In this document: positions 6,105 through 6,404 of the stretch, one piece after another
Layout of the letters: each line of letters starts with the position of its first letter
Position numbering within the stretch: position 1 is the stretch's first letter
Origin: Promethearchaeota archaeon
GTDB lineage: Archaea > Asgardarchaeota > Lokiarchaeia > Sigynarchaeales > SOKP01
DNA: 6,404 nt
Assembly (NCBI GenBank): GCA_004524425.1
Contig: SDNN01000167.1
Location: forward strand, 1-6,404
Direction of reading: 5' to 3'
The notes under the pieces: model-generated
What the model saw: the letters and a program-made list of their open reading frames with translations, nothing else
The model's database searches: none
What the model was told of the DNA's origin: nothing
Position numbers and translations under genes: made by a program

Positions 6105-6124
6105 TTTTTTTAAAATAAAAAAAA
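6105..6124. terminator. Bidirectional T/A-run terminator between convergent genes
   Basis: A run of seven T (6105-6111) lies 32 bases after the stop of the 517-aa gene. A run of eight A (6117-6124, read as T on the minus strand) lies 25 bases beyond the stop of the minus-strand small protein gene. Each is placed to end the transcript arriving from its side, in the archaeal oligo-U manner. Confidence 0.55.
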
Positions 6125-6148
6125 TAGAGATTAGATTTAAAATTTAAG

Positions 6149-6325
6149 TTAAAGCATTATATAGGATATCGCAATAGTTATGATGATCACGACTATACCG
6201 CCGATTACTAAAAACACAGCAAAAGGTAATAATAAACCAAAAAAGATGTATCCCACTATACCAATAATGATCAAAACGATTCCAATGAGGATGAATATTC
6301 CAATCCCAATTTGTTCAAGTGTCAT
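6149..6325 (-). CDS. Small two-helix membrane protein, 58 aa
   Basis: Reading the minus strand from ATG at 6325 to TAA ending at 6149 gives a 58-aa, almost wholly hydrophobic protein beginning MTLEQIGIGIFILIGIVLII and ending AISYIML. Two transmembrane helices are evident, about residues 6-29 and 31-56, with a turn near Gly30-Pro34. Several glycines (7, 9, 15, 22, 25 and 42-43) would allow tight helix packing. There are no Lys, Arg, His, Cys or Asp residues; Glu4 is the only charged side chain. GAGGT (6338-6334) sits eight bases before the ATG, a spacing and sequence that strongly support real translation. It is convergent with the 517-aa gene. I cannot name a family; small two-helix proteins of this kind are common in archaea and usually uncharacterised. 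Confidence 0.75.
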   Translation of the reverse strand: MTLEQIGIGIFILIGIVLIIIGIVGYIFFGLLLPFAVFLVIGGIVVIIITIAISYIML

Positions 6326-6333
6326 TTAAATTG

Positions 6334-6338
6334 ACCTC
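6334..6338 (-). promoter_or_regulatory. Shine-Dalgarno of the small membrane protein
   Basis: The minus strand reads TGAGGTCA here, containing GAGGT with eight bases to the ATG at 6325. It is one of only two strong ribosome binding sites in the window and fixes the start of the 58-aa gene. Confidence 0.75.
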
Positions 6339-6358
6339 ATTCCAATTATCATCTAATA

Positions 6359-6381
6359 CTTCAAATGATGATTTTTTGAAG
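6359..6381. promoter_or_regulatory. 7-bp inverted repeat upstream of the small membrane protein gene
   Basis: CTTCAAA (6359-6365) and TTTGAAG (6375-6381) are exact complements separated by nine bases, 34 bases above the ATG of the minus-strand gene. It could be an operator or a leader hairpin. The window ends soon after, so no promoter can be placed with confidence. Confidence 0.3.
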
Positions 6382-6404
6382 AATAAGTTACATTAATAGC
6401 TATA

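Noticed and set aside
1..6404. CRISPR array or tandem DNA repeats
   Set aside because: No regularly spaced identical repeat units are seen. The only repeats are inverted arms, homopolymers and protein-level repeats.

Overview
The window looks like AT-rich archaeal DNA. The evidence is TATA-box-like promoters at archaeal spacing, genes with little or no leader next to genes with GGAGG/GAGGT-type ribosome binding sites, oligo-T ends instead of hairpin terminators, and archaeal-type gene families (6-phospho-3-hexuloisomerase-like SIS protein, DUF362). The Lys/Ile/Asn-rich proteins and a eukaryote/Firmicute-style type II pantothenate kinase suggest an Asgard (Lokiarchaeia-like) genome. That placement is an inference; no rRNA or marker gene is present. 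TAA and TGA both act as stops.

Layout: (1) 1-606, a SIS-domain sugar-phosphate isomerase of the PHI/HxlB type, possibly cut at its 5' end, followed by T-runs that should end its transcript. (2) 607-884, a non-coding gap with a GC-rich, nearly perfect 14-bp inverted repeat that can fold into a branched structure, then a TATA-like promoter, a palindrome and a leader hairpin ahead of the next gene. (3) 885-2141, a membrane-anchored M28 zinc peptidase with an apparently complete metal site and hydrophobic segments inserted into the catalytic domain. (4) 2138-3031 on the minus strand, a type II pantothenate kinase-like ATPase whose stop codon overlaps that of the peptidase within TTAA. (5) 3032-3117, a short divergent promoter region centred on a 14-bp TATA palindrome. 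(6) 3118-4518, a divergent DUF362-family protein, and one base after its stop (7) 4520-6073, an unrecognised cysteine-free 517-residue protein starting at TTG behind a strong Shine-Dalgarno. These two form an operon. (8) 6074-6404, a bidirectional T/A-run terminator, then a 58-residue two-helix membrane protein on the minus strand (6149-6325) with its own good Shine-Dalgarno.

The least explained part is the DUF362-like / 517-aa pair. The first has lost typical DUF362 signature residues. The second appears to hold four diverged copies of a ~50-residue motif. The pair is tightly coupled in translation and divergent from the pantothenate kinase gene. No pathway can be assigned from sequence alone. 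By-eye base counts on sampled lines put the first two genes near 33-40% GC and the kinase and operon lower (about 15-27%), so the two halves may have different histories.
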